From Mortierella sp. BCC40632 (Eukaryota > Mortierellomycota > Mortierellomycetes > Mortierellales > Mortierellaceae), in contig WAEK01000024.1 of NCBI GenBank assembly GCA_011634665.1, forward strand, positions 467,639-531,638: a DNA stretch of 64,000 nucleotides. Reading direction: 5' to 3'. The translations under genes and the position numbers were made by a program. Of the stretch, positions 55,078-64,000 are shown in pieces (positions within the stretch are counted from its first letter, which is position 1; each line of letters opens with the position of its first letter). The notes under the pieces were generated by a model that made no database searches, was not told the DNA's origin, and saw nothing but the letters and a program-made list of their open reading frames with translations.

Positions 55078-55958
55078 TGTACCAGTATAAAGTGCATCCA
55101 AAATTCGATCAATGATTTTTTTAGATGGAATCATTCTCGATATTTACTCCTCAGTTCATGAGTCATTCCTCATATGTTGATTCGTAGAGAAGATCTACTT
55201 TGCGTACTTATGTGGTTCCGACTACAAAGGTCTACTCCAGGTATTGTAGCCATTCTCCGATCGAGCAACATAGTCAAAAGTACTAACAAAAATTTTACAC
55301 GGGTTTAGTACAGGGTATTTTTGTCTTTGTTCATGGGCTGATAGATCAAACGAACGAACAACCTTGTCCCGGCTGGGTATGTAGAAGGAGTTGTTCAAGC
55401 AAAGCTTACAGCGTGCATAAATTTCAATGGCTGTGTGGATATCTGTCACGATTTCTCTCGCTCTGAAGAACGTCCACTTTGAGAATTTTTGCAACTTTTA
55501 GCCTATTTGTGAAAAAGGTGCCTGGCCATAGTCATTGATATGACCGCCTAAAAGACAAACTGGAATAGTCATAATGATAGATTGTGATGTCTATTGACTG
55601 ACGTACTCTGTGTATCTAAGGTTTTTTCCCAACTTCAATGGATTCGAAACTATCAGCCCATGAACAAAGACTAAAACCCTGTACTAAACCCGTGTAAAAA
55701 TTTTGTTAGTTTTTTGACTATGTTGCTCGATTGGAGAATGGCTACAATACCTGGAGTAGACCTTTGTAGTCGGAACCACATAAGTACGCAAAGTAGATCT
55801 TCTCTACGAATCAACATGAGGGAATGACCTATGAACTGAGGAGTAAATGAATGAAAATGATTCCATCAAAAAAATCATTGATCGAATTTTTGATGCACTT
55901 TAATAGACCCCCCTCCCCCTCTAATAAACAGCAGCTCTTCTGACCCCTTACTGTTGCA
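55078..55958 (+). repeat. 3' LTR of the outer Ty3 element, split by the foldback element
   Basis: TGTACCAGTATA (55078-55089) continues at 55903 with ATAGACCCCCCTCC...AATAAACAG...TTGCA (55958). It differs from the 5' LTR by a few bases. Confidence 0.8.
55090..55900. mobile_element. Foldback element with about 255-bp inverted repeats
   Basis: 55090-55347 and 55652-55900 are inverted copies around a 300-bp core. TA flanks both sides (55088-55089 and 55901-55902). It split the TATA box of the outer Ty3 3' LTR. The tip AAGTGCATCCAAAATTCGATCAATGATTTTTTTAGA closely resembles the right tip of the Tc1/mariner element at 60573. No transposase, so it is probably mobilised in trans. Confidence 0.82.
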
Positions 55959-56098
55959 TTACCAGTCTCCACGTTGCAGTACTCATCGTCCAAATCTATT
56001 ACCAATAGCTTGGTAACTGCCGTTACCCAAATTGCTTGGGCCTAAGTCGATTGTAGATAATGCGTGAATCACTCCCCTTGGCAAATGGCAAAAACCAG

Positions 56099-56191
56099 AG
56101 AGAGAGAGAGAGAGAGAGTCGAGGAAAGTCAGAGAGGGTGGGGGAAGGGTTGAAAGGTCTTTTCGCACAGAGAGATTCAAAGGAACGCGCG

Positions 56192-56246
<55 letters not shown>

Positions 56247-56369
56247 GAGAGAGAGAGAGAGAGTCGAGGAGACAGAGAGGGGTGGGGGAAGGGTTGAACG
56301 GGCGTGCTCGCGCGTGAGAGATAGATAGACGGTGAGAGAGAGACGGAGAGATACAAAGGAACGCGCGCC

Positions 56370-56405
<36 letters not shown>

Positions 56406-56513
56406 AGGAGACAGAGAGGGTGGGGAAGGGTTGAACGGCATGCTCGCGCGTGAGAGATAGATAGACGGTGAGAGAGAGACGGAGAGATACAAGCGAACGC
56501 GCCGCCCCTGTAG
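56099..56513 (+). repeat. Macro-repeat of about 130 bp with GA microsatellites
   Basis: Three copies of a unit with GAGTCGAGGA..., GGTGGGG(G)AAGGGTTGAA, a CGCGCGTGAGAGATAGATAGACGG block and ACGGAGAGATACAA.GGAACGCGC (about 56118, 56262 and 56400) are separated by GA arrays. The first copy is divergent. There is no coding potential beyond repeat translations. Confidence 0.75.
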
Positions 56514-56917
56514 AAATCACAAACAGGCCGCTGGGGAAATAGGATCAAATGGGTCTACGGTCAGTCTATCTTCTACAAGTCTACATTCAACTCTCATAAC
56601 GACGAAGGGAGAATACGTACAGAAATGGGAATGGCAATGTCCTAGAGCAATCTCAGGAGAACAAGAACCAAAGTGGGAAGAAAACCGATCGGGCTGAGGA
56701 AAATTATGCTAAGTCCAAAGTAGGCAAATTTACACTGTGTGAATAAGGCAAAAAATGAGATTCAGACAAAAGAGTTGGTGTCGTGCCAGAGTCCAAAGAC
56801 AAAGACCAACCTTTTGTCGATATATCTCGTTTTCACAGGAATTTTCCAGAAGAACAACAATGGGACAGGACCGAAGAAAGTGATCAAGATGCTATTCTGA
56901 AAGTATGGGGATGGTGC
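56514..56917 (-). mobile_element. Inverted partial copy of the 893-bp element
   Basis: From CTGTAGAAATCAC at 56514 to GGGGATGG at 56917 the sequence is the reverse complement of about 53195-53599, with few differences. It then diverges. The boundary at 56514 coincides exactly with the end of the other copy, confirming that this is a true element end. Confidence 0.75.
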
Positions 56918-57639
56918 CGCGTAGAGTCTAAGGACAGATGCTTCTAATCAATAACTACTCTTTCTTTTTCTATCATAGAAATACGGACCAAGTGAAGATG
57001 TACTGAAGACTTACAAAGGACAGGTACGGAAGACTACAGTAGGGACTGGGAGACAGCGACAACTATGAGGGGATCGCCTTCGACTCTAACTATTCTATGA
57101 ATGCATAAAGGGAGGACGGAGATAGCTATCAATAAACGGGATCTTGAGGCATGAATCCAATGCGGATCAAACTGGGATGGGTCCGTAAAGTCCTCGCATG
57201 TTGATCAAAGGAATTTTGCAAGAATGGCCACCGAAGGAGAGCCATTCAGGGAGCAGTCTTCGTCCGATCTTTTACTTTTTCACCGAGTCTCATACTTACA
57301 GCTGGGATAGCACCGTTAATGGGAAATGGCTCTTGAGTCCTGCCTTTTCTTTTCAAAAGGAATCGAGGAGTCAATACTGCAGATCTGTTCAGGGTAGCTG
57401 GAGATGAGGACTGATTTAGTATGGGAGAGTGAAAAGATAATAGATCATGATCTTGATCGAGGTCTTGGGGCTCGGTCAATACCTTGGGGACAGCAAGACA
57501 GGGACAGTTGCTAAAGCAAATGGACTTGAGGGACAGAGGAAAGAAAGCTGACTTTATTACAGGGGAGGGGAAGGTTATTTTTTATATCCCTAGCCTGGAA
57601 GACTAGGGATCGTAAATGCTACACTGCAATGGCACAATG
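56918..57639. other. Unassigned sequence, no gene
   Basis: No supported coding sequence. The other end of the 56514 element may lie here but was not recognised. A patch at 57530-57605 (CTGACTTTATTACAGG...) resembles the TATA/poly-A composition of LTRs. Confidence 0.35.
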
Positions 57640-57852
57640 GGTTCGTGTCAAGAACTGACACTGGGACCAAGGGAGAATGGGGGGAAATGGAGGAGGGGCA
57701 GACAAGGCAGGTATTCAGGAAAGAAGGTTTTATTTCTGGATGCTGGTTACTGGTGGGGGGAGAAAGGAACTACTTATACTAGATGATTGGGTTGTGTTGC
57801 AGTGAGTCATACTGACTAACTACTGCGGGTGGCTTCTGTGGTGGCGAACAAC
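57640..57852 (-). repeat. Possible 3' LTR of the third Ty3 element
   Basis: On the minus strand it begins TGTTGTTCGCC just after the integrase stop, carries TATAAGTAGTTCC (about 57765-57780) and AATAAAACC (about 57730). This is the order seen in the other two elements. The partner LTR is outside the window. Confidence 0.4.
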
Positions 57853-57865
57853 AGTCAATCTCATT

Positions 57866-58936
57866 TGACCATTGGCTCTTGATACGTGGTTGAAAGTTGA
57901 CAACCCCCTTCTACGGCTGAACTCCGTGAAGTTTGGGGGCCAGGCTTGTCAGGGTATTTTCGGTGAAACCGGACACGACATCGGGGGAGAGTGCTCGAGG
58001 AAGCTAGCGGGCTCCCAGGATCTTTCGGAGATCGGGAAGTCTTTCCAGTGGACTCGATAGTGCAAGGAGCCGTTGGTATACTTGGAGTCAAGGATCTCCT
58101 CAACTTCCCATTTTTTCTTCGCCAGCTACCATGACTGGTGGCTGGGGCCTTGGGGTGCGGTCAGGGATCAGATCAGGCTTCCATTCTTCTAGCAGACTGA
58201 CGTGGAAAACGGGATGGATCTTCATGGACTTGGGTAGGTCAAGACGGGAAAGAGCGGTTTCCAATTTGCTCGAGGATCGCGAAAAGGTCCCAAGCGTTTG
58301 AAATCCAGCTTTTGCAAGGGCGATCGGTGCGGAGGTTCTTGGCGTTGAGCCAGACCTTATCTCCAATCTTGAACGGGGCTGGGGAGGACACCTTTTGTCG
58401 TAGTGTTTCGCATGGGACTCGAGGGCACTCTGGATGTTGAACTTCAACTCAGAGTGGAGGTCTCTCAGGGACTGGACACGGTCTTTGATGGAGGAACCGT
58501 CGGATGATCGGGGGGACGACAACGGAGAATTTCGGGTGGTGCCCATAATTTGCAAAAGAATGGACCGACTTGGTGGAGCTGTGAGTGGCGTTGTTGTAGG
58601 AGAACTCGGCAATAGGGAAGAAGGGTACTCCAGTTAGTCTGTTGGTAATCAACATAGCATCGAAGGTATTGTTCAAGAACGGAATTAACTCTTTCGGTTC
58701 GGCCGTCAGCCTGGGGGTGGTAAGCAGTCGAGAATGTTCGATGTTCAGAGCCTTGAAGCCTTTGTGAGGCGGGGAGAAAGTAGTGCCGCGATCGGATACG
58801 ACGTCATCAGGGAGGCCATGTCTCGAGAAGATCCTTTTCATGAATAGCCGGATGTCAGCATCACCCCGTTCGTGGTTGGTTCAAATATTTTGGTAAAAGC
58901 GGTCGACGAACACGCAAATAGCCGTAAAGGGTCAGG
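57866..58936 (-). pseudogene. Third Ty3 integrase end and chromodomain
   Basis: [23 protein letters not shown] (second catalytic Asp), [14 protein letters not shown], a GPR/HHR-type segment (MKIHPVFHVSLLEEW) and a chromodomain (EVEEILDSKY..GSLHYRVHWKDFPISERSWEPASFL) are readable in three frames. The integrase part between the zinc finger (next to 60576) and FVDRF is missing, so roughly 80 residues were deleted. Confidence 0.75.
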
Positions 58937-58938
58937 TA

Positions 58939-60573
58939 ATCCATAGATCGATCAAGCCGATTTTTGAATCCATAGGCCGATTTTTTTCTGGCAGATTGCT
59001 CATTCGTTCATGATGCATCCCAACTGGAGACCACCGTGGGAAAATAAAGTCAGCACTTATCTATGTCCTGCTTCAGTTGCACAGACCTGCAGTAGGGAAG
59101 ACTTGATATTTTTTTTTTTTTTTTTTATTTCACTTGTCAGATTGGAGCCATCACTGGATTCATGGATCCTCATCGGATGATTGCTTCTCCATGGAGGGTC
59201 AGTATTTAGTGTGTCCTCCTTTGCTACGTAGCACAGCCTCAATGCGCCGAGGCATGCTCTCATACAATTTATGGATCAACTCTGGCGAGAGTTTTTACCC
59301 ATCTCGTCTTGGACTCGTTCCCAGAGCTCATTCAAGTCATTCCGGCCCATTTGTCGTACTGATTGAGGCGACGCTTGAGGATACTCCAGACGTGTTCAAT
59401 GATGTTGAGGTCCGGGGATTTCGCTGGCCACTTCACAACTCTAAACTCCTGTTCTGCAAACCATCTCTTTACTATGTTTGCCATGTGCACTTTGGAGTTG
59501 TCCTGTTGGAAGATGGAGTCTGCTGGGTCCATGCCGGCCCATTCGAATGAGCTGGTAACATAATCCTGGAGAACCTGGAGGTACATTTTCCGAATTCTAT
59601 TCCTTCTTCTTCGATCCAGCAGAGGTCGCCTGGGGGAATTGCAAGTGATGCATCCTCAGATCATCATCTTGCCTCCGCCACCTTGTGGAGTTCGACGGAC
59701 CTGCTGACGCGAAAGCTTCCTGTGTTCAAGGTCGCTGTAGTAGAACTGTCTGCCAAATGTTCCCACGCGGCTGATCATGCTCTCATCGGAGAACATTACT
59801 TTCTTCCATTCTTCGACAGTCCAGTCTTTGTGCGCTTTTGCAAATTCATACCTCTCGTGAATGTGATTGGGGAAGAGATCAGGTCGTTTCTGCTTGACAG
59901 ATGCTTTGATGCCTCTCTTACGTAGATTGGTCCGCACAGTCTCAATCTGGACATGCACTCCATCTCGCTCCTGAATGAACCGCTGAGCTTGACGAAGTGT
60001 TTCCATTTTGCCAGTTTTGAAATTGCGGGCAACAAGGACCATCGTTCTCTCTGGAATCTTACATTGAGGACCTGGTTTTGATGGAGGAACGTTTTCTTGA
60101 ATACCTTTACGAATGTTGACAGCGGTCCCAATGGAGACAACAAGGGCACTTGCCACTTGTCTAACTGATTTCCCTTGCATCAGCAGATCTTTGATCGATT
60201 CCTTTTTCTCAGGAGAGAGGTGCTTTGGGGGCCTTCGAGTTCGCTCCAATGGCTGCTGCATTGTGGTTCAAAAGACTGGGAGAGAAGAATATTCAAGCTG
60301 GGTGAATGATTGGTTAGGGGAAAAAAAGACATGCAATAGAGAGATGTCTCAGCCTTTCTACTTTTCCAGCGTTTGATCAATGTGACTTCTCTGCTACATC
60401 AGGTAAACTATTGATGTATAGCTCTACTAAAGGAGATGGAGAGCAATCAGTTTAAAGTTGAAGGATCACCCATTCTCCCATGAGAGTTCCCCATTGGAAT
60501 GCATCATAGACGAATGAGCAATCTGCCAGAATGCATTTCTAAAAAAATCATTGATCGATCTATGGATTCACTT
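58939..60573. mobile_element. Tc1/mariner transposon inserted in the third Ty3 element
   Basis: TA at 58937-58938 and 60574-60575. Inverted ends of about 90 bp match each other: ATCCATAGATCGATCA...CTGGCAGATTGCTCATTCG...GATGCATCCCAA on the left and its complement on the right. Left-end decay includes a small duplication. It carries one transposase gene in reverse orientation. Confidence 0.85.
59200..60261 (-). pseudogene. Tc1/mariner transposase, frameshifted
   Basis: ATG 60261 starts MQQPLERTRRPPKHLSPEKK. A bipartite helix-turn-helix domain follows (KSVRQVASALVVSIGTAVNI, then RERDGVHVQ..TVRTNLRKRG). The catalytic residues are MFSDESMI (D), [11 protein letters not shown] (D) and [18 protein letters not shown] (the final acidic pair 34 residues later). 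The frame changes near 59650, 59330 and 59290. The C-terminus (CMRACLGALRLCYVAKED and neighbours) ends at about 59200. The gene is broken but recent. Confidence 0.85.
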
Positions 60574-60575
60574 TA

Positions 60576-62320
60576 CTTTCGGAGGCCTGGCCAGTGGAAT
60601 GTTCTTGCTACCAGGTCGAATGTCTTTGCAATGCCGAAATGGCCTGTGGTCAGTGAAGTCGTGACATTCGGTCAGGATGGCTTTCTTGATGGTGGGAATG
60701 TCAGGGACGCAGACGAGGCCTTCGAATAGGAGCAGGTTGTCTTGAATGGTATAGGGCGAGGGATGTTGGTTGGGAGGGCTGTGTTTGGAGAGAAAAGGAG
60801 CGAAGTGGGGGTCGGAGGGGAGATGAGCTTTGATTGATTCGAGAATAGTGCTGGATTCAGGGGCGAGTGGGAGGCTTCGGAGTGCGGCGAGGGAGGTAAT
60901 GGGTGGGAGCAGGGTCATGGAAGTTTTGGAGGAGTTACCCCCCCCTTCTGGCTTGTCTTTCCGAGACAAGGCATCGGCCGCGCCATTTTGAGAGCCCGGG
61001 CGGTATCGGATCTCAAAATTGAAGTCCGCGAGAATCTCAGACCATCGGACTTGGCGGCGGCTAAGGTTTCGGGTGGTGGTAAAGTACTCAAGGTTGCGGT
61101 GGTCAGTAAGAACGATAGTGATGTGTTCAGAGAACTCAAGGTAGTGGCGCCAATGCTTGAAAGCACAGACGATAGCGAGGAGTTCCTTATCATATACTTG
61201 GTAGTTCATCTCGGTAGGCAGGAGTTTTCTGGAGTAGTAGGCAATAGGGTGCAATCGTCCTTGCTCGTCAGGCTGGCTGCAGACGCTTCCAATGGCATAA
61301 TCGGAGGCATCGGGTTCGATGACGCAGGGTTTTTTCGGGTCAAAGTGTTTCAGGATTCGTTCGGAGCAGAGGCGCGCCTTGAGCTCCTCGAAAGCGCACT
61401 GCTCCGCGAGCGCCCAGATGAACTTGGCATCCTTTTGAGCAAGCTGGTCAAAGGGTGGCAATCTTGAATAGTTCTCGACAAAACGCAGGTAGAAGTTGGC
61501 AAGGCCCAGGAAAGATCTGGATATCATGTGCCGACTGGGGAGTCTTCCAATCGGGGATGGCGGCGACTTTGTTAGGTCCATGGAGATACCTTCGGGGCAA
61601 TCACAAAACCCAGGAAGGCGACGGAAGTACAATCGAATCCCTCGCATTTTTTCCAGTTTCAAACTCAATTGTCTTCTCTCAATTTTCAAGATTTTTGCTT
61701 TTTACGTGTTCGTCGCATGCCGTGGGGTCTTCGGAGAATACCAAGATATCGTCGAGATACACAACGACAAACACATCAAGATATTCCGCGCAGGACATCG
61801 CTGACAAAGGCCTGGAAGGTTCCGGGGGCGTTCATGAGGCCGAACGGCACGACTTGGTACTTCGAAGTGGCCGTAGCGACAACGGGAAGGCCGTCTTCCA
61901 TTCGTCACCCCTGGGCTATTCCGAAGAAGGTTGTAGGCTCCGCGCATGTCGAGTTTGGTGAAGCGCTTGGCCTTTCCGAGCTGGTCAAAGGTCTCGGGCG
62001 ATGAGTGGGAGAGAGGGGCATTTGTTGGGGATGGTGGCTTTGTTGAGTGCGCGGTAGCTCTGACACAGAAGTGGAGGAGCCATCCTTTTCTTGGACAAAA
62101 GGATTGGAGCTCCCGTTGGGACTCGGAACGCCGGATGAATCCTTTTGGCGAGGTTCTTTTGATAGTTCGGGAGTCTTTCCAGCTCTCCTGGAGCCAGGTT
62201 GTAGACTGGGCCGAAAAGGAAATTGATGCATCTTCTCGGAGGTTGATGGAATGGTCGTAGGGCGATGAGGGGAGTTGGTCTGCGGATTGCTTTGGAGGAA
62301 GACGGAGGCGTACTCCGCAT
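60576..62320 (-). pseudogene. Third Ty3 reverse transcriptase and RNase H
   Basis: RT in pieces: FGPVYNLAPGELERL, SYRALNKATIPNK (61985-62230), then FRCRYGHFE and a damaged DD region (61740-61900). The RNase H and connection frame is good: FLGLANFYLRFVENYSRLP, IEPDASDYAIGSVC, YYSRKLLPTEMNYQVYDKEL, LTDHRNLEYFTTTRNL and QNGAADALSRK. The integrase zinc-finger start GHFGIAKTFDLVARTFHWPG is in another frame at about 60650. Confidence 0.8.
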
Positions 62321-62380
62321 ATTTGTCGGGGAGTGTTAAAGTGTCAGATAGTGGCAGTGGGATGGCTGTTGGCGAGTTGT

Positions 62381-62926
62381 TCAACTTGGCCAACATCCAT
62401 GACATAGACTCTCTGTTAAAAGTTGCTTCATGTGGTGGGAGAGCGTCGTGGTGGTGGATGAGGGAGATGCTGAGAGGCAGAGATATCTTTTGGGTAGCTG
62501 TTGGTTGCGGAGGGGTAGGGATGACTTATGTGGGGGGCGAAGGGGGGAATGGTTTTGGTGGCATGTGGTGGATCGTGGGCTGAGTGGGGGAAAAAGGTCT
62601 CGGAGTCGGTGTGAGGAGGTGCGGGGGGATCGAGGGAACCCCCGCCCCAATCGATGTTCTGGGTTTTGCTTTTTTGTAGCCAATCCATACCCCAAAATGA
62701 TGGGGGTGTTTTCGAGGGGTACACGGGTGTATCTCAAAATGTTGGGGTCAGCACTTGCATGACGAGACGGTATGTGTTTCGAGGGGCGGATTGCACCACC
62801 AGCGGGGCGCAACATCAAGGTGGTCGGTTTCCCGGGGGAGGTCGTGGAGTTTTGGCAACGTCGTAGTGCATGAAGGAGATGCTGGGCCCCCGAGAGTCTA
62901 TCATTGCATAGGTCGGGGAGCGGCAA
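62381..62926 (-). pseudogene. Third Ty3 aspartic protease region
   Basis: MIDSRGPSISFMHYDVAK replaces the expected D-S/T-G active site, and SFWGMDWLQKSKTQNIDWGG matches the 'iiLG.dWL....p.IdW' signature. Two frames are involved. The Arg next to the active-site Ser suggests loss of activity. Confidence 0.65.
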
Positions 62927-63096
62927 CCATGAGTGAACAAGGTGATAGAATGGTGATAGGGGAATTGATTGTTTCGGGAGGGGGTCGCAAGCATCATGGT
63001 AGGGGAGGGAGTTTGGTTATGGTGCCTAACAAAGCGCCTGCTCTTTATTAGCCCTTCGTCTTTTTCCCCAAGTCATGGACAAAAGTGGAGGGGTCA

Positions 63097-63755
63097 TCAA
63101 TGTTGTTCAGGGTACGCATGTTTTTCTTTCTTAGCTGGGCATTCAGATGCAAAACGGTTGGCCTCCCCGCAGTACAGACAGAGTTTTTCCTTGTGGCGGC
63201 GGGCTTTCTGGCATCGGTCAGGCGGGTGGGCTTGGGAGAGGTCCATTGTCTGGGGGCGTGGGTAGGGCAGGAACAGGGCAGGGCAGGAGTGGGGGGCAGG
63301 TCGGGGGAAAAGAGGATTGTCTCTCAAGCGGTCTGTTGTTGGGGGCGGAGGCTGGAAAATGTGTCTGGGGAGGGGGTTACGGCCTCTTTTGGTCATGGCA
63401 CGGCAACTGCGGTTATCGATCTCGATGGCTCGTGGAGAGTGTCTCAAAATCAGTGGTGAGGGTTCGGCGGTGAGGACATCCATGACGGAGTCCTTCAGAC
63501 CGATAGTATATTGGGGAGATAAGGGCCGCGTCATTCCACTGAGTGAGGAGGGCGATCCTTTGGAAGTTCGTGGTGTAGTCGGAGGCAGGAACCGACTTGC
63601 TTCAAGGCACGGGAGTTGGGCCCCGGCAGACCTCTCCGCAAGTGGACCAAACCGAACATCTTGGAGGAGGTGATCGGAAAACACTTGATAGTTCGTAGAC
63701 GAGGGGTGTTGCGTTTGGAGGGGATATTAAACTGGGGGGGATGTAGGGTCTCCAT
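63097..63755 (-). pseudogene. Third Ty3 Gag C-terminal part with altered zinc knuckle
   Basis: The knuckle reads CLYCGEANRFASEC. The usual CX2CX4HX4C has its His replaced by Arg. Upstream are a Pro-rich stretch and frame-broken Gag core pieces. The knuckle would bind zinc poorly. Confidence 0.65.
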
Positions 63756-64000
63756 GTATTTGAAGGGAGTCCTTCAAGGTACGAAATGGCGAAACTGATT
63801 TTACTGCTGTCGTCGTGGGGAAGGGAGGCGGGGTTGGCGTTGAAGTACAGGGCAAGGTGGGGAAAGGAAGGTCCTGGGTAGTCGTCTTTTGCTGGCAGAG
63901 AACTTGGAAAGGCTCAGCGACCTTTGGATTTGTTGGGGCGGGATTCGAGGGCGGGCAGGGTAGTCAGGGCAGGAGGGAGGACTTGAGGACGAACTTGTTC

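Larger units (their letters stand above)
43573..55958 (+). mobile_element. Outer chromodomain Ty3-type retrotransposon with about 70-bp LTRs
   Basis: The 5' LTR is 43573-43642 and the 3' LTR starts at 55078 and ends at 55958 (itself interrupted). PBS-like TGGCAGCAAAGG follows the 5' LTR directly, and a polypurine tract (AAAAGGGAAAGG) precedes the 3' LTR. Gag (43844 on), protease, RT, RNase H, integrase and chromodomain follow in order. Three later insertions (44857-50478, 52707-53599, 55090-55900) interrupt it; without them the element is about 5 kb. A perfect target duplication was not seen (CACCG left, TTACC right). Frames are broken by a 17-bp duplication and single-base changes. Confidence 0.88.
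57866..64000 (-). mobile_element. Third chromodomain Ty3-type element, decayed and incomplete
   Basis: It reads downward from the window edge: Gag part (63097-63755), protease (62381-62926), RT (about 61700-62320), RNase H (60590-61500), integrase and chromodomain (57866-58936). It is divided by a Tc1/mariner insertion and has lost part of the integrase. Sequence differs from the other two elements (for example ALNKATIPNK and MIDSRGPS), so it is a separate family. Confidence 0.8.

Noticed and set aside
56060..56548. Ser/Leu- or Arg/Glu-rich frames over the GA arrays
   Set aside because: They are repeat translations in all frames with no start context or family match.

Overview
This window looks like nuclear DNA of an early-diverging, filamentous-type fungus. 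Mucoromycota in the broad sense is my best guess, and the rank below that is not resolved. The evidence is short GT-AG introns in host genes, fungal-type arginine metabolism, PIRH2-type and TBL1-type proteins, and many DIRS and chromodomain Ty3 retroelements. Five host genes can be read confidently. They are an arginine-specific carbamoyl-phosphate synthase large subunit cut by the window start (3-2300), a PIRH2/RCHY1-like CHY-RING E3 ligase (16063-17765), a LEDGF/HDGF-like PWWP plus IBD-type chromatin protein (18131-20715), a TBL1/Sif2-type LisH-WD40 corepressor (20919-23227, minus), and a mitochondrial ribosomal protein S33/Rsm27 (27021-27424). A small secreted cysteine-rich protein is at 7966-8283. 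I derived introns for four of these genes, and the coding sums are whole codons.

The most interesting content is a family of very large Fanzor (eukaryotic TnpB-like, RuvC) genes. Copy A (9900-14681) is a decayed and apparently intron-poor relic. Copy B (14866-15790) is a 3' fragment directly behind it. Copy C (29146-34318, minus) is the best preserved, with phase-consistent introns, an RuvC-I Asp, a CX2C/CX4C zinc ribbon and an RuvC-III Asp. An additional stand-alone zinc-ribbon/RuvC-III exon (28671-29031) lies downstream of C. Two introns of C are absent at the same positions in A. C has a frame break at the RuvC-I motif and an internal stop, and A has lost the RuvC-III Asp.

The right half is a transposon graveyard with precise nesting. 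It starts with an IS630-like DDE transposase gene (37218-38176), followed by a complete DIRS-type tyrosine-recombinase retrotransposon (38219-42505) whose inverted repeats and internal complementary region can be matched. A plus-strand chromodomain Ty3 element (43573-55958) has LTRs of only about 70 bp. It was invaded three times: by a minus-strand chromodomain Ty3 element with identical 162-bp LTRs and a CCACT duplication (44857-50478), by an 893-bp element with an 8-bp duplication (52707-53599), and by an 811-bp foldback element inserted in the TATA box of its 3' LTR (55090-55900). A third chromodomain element (57640-64000, minus, running off the window) is itself split by a Tc1/mariner transposon (58939-60573) that has the same terminal sequence as the foldback element.

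The left part (about 2300-9900) is mostly non-coding, with a decayed PIF1-type helicase from a Helitron-like element (4573-5585), homopolymers and microsatellites. Most transposon ORFs carry frameshifts, several at homopolymers, while the host genes read cleanly. Decay is therefore likely, but indel errors in the assembly cannot be excluded.
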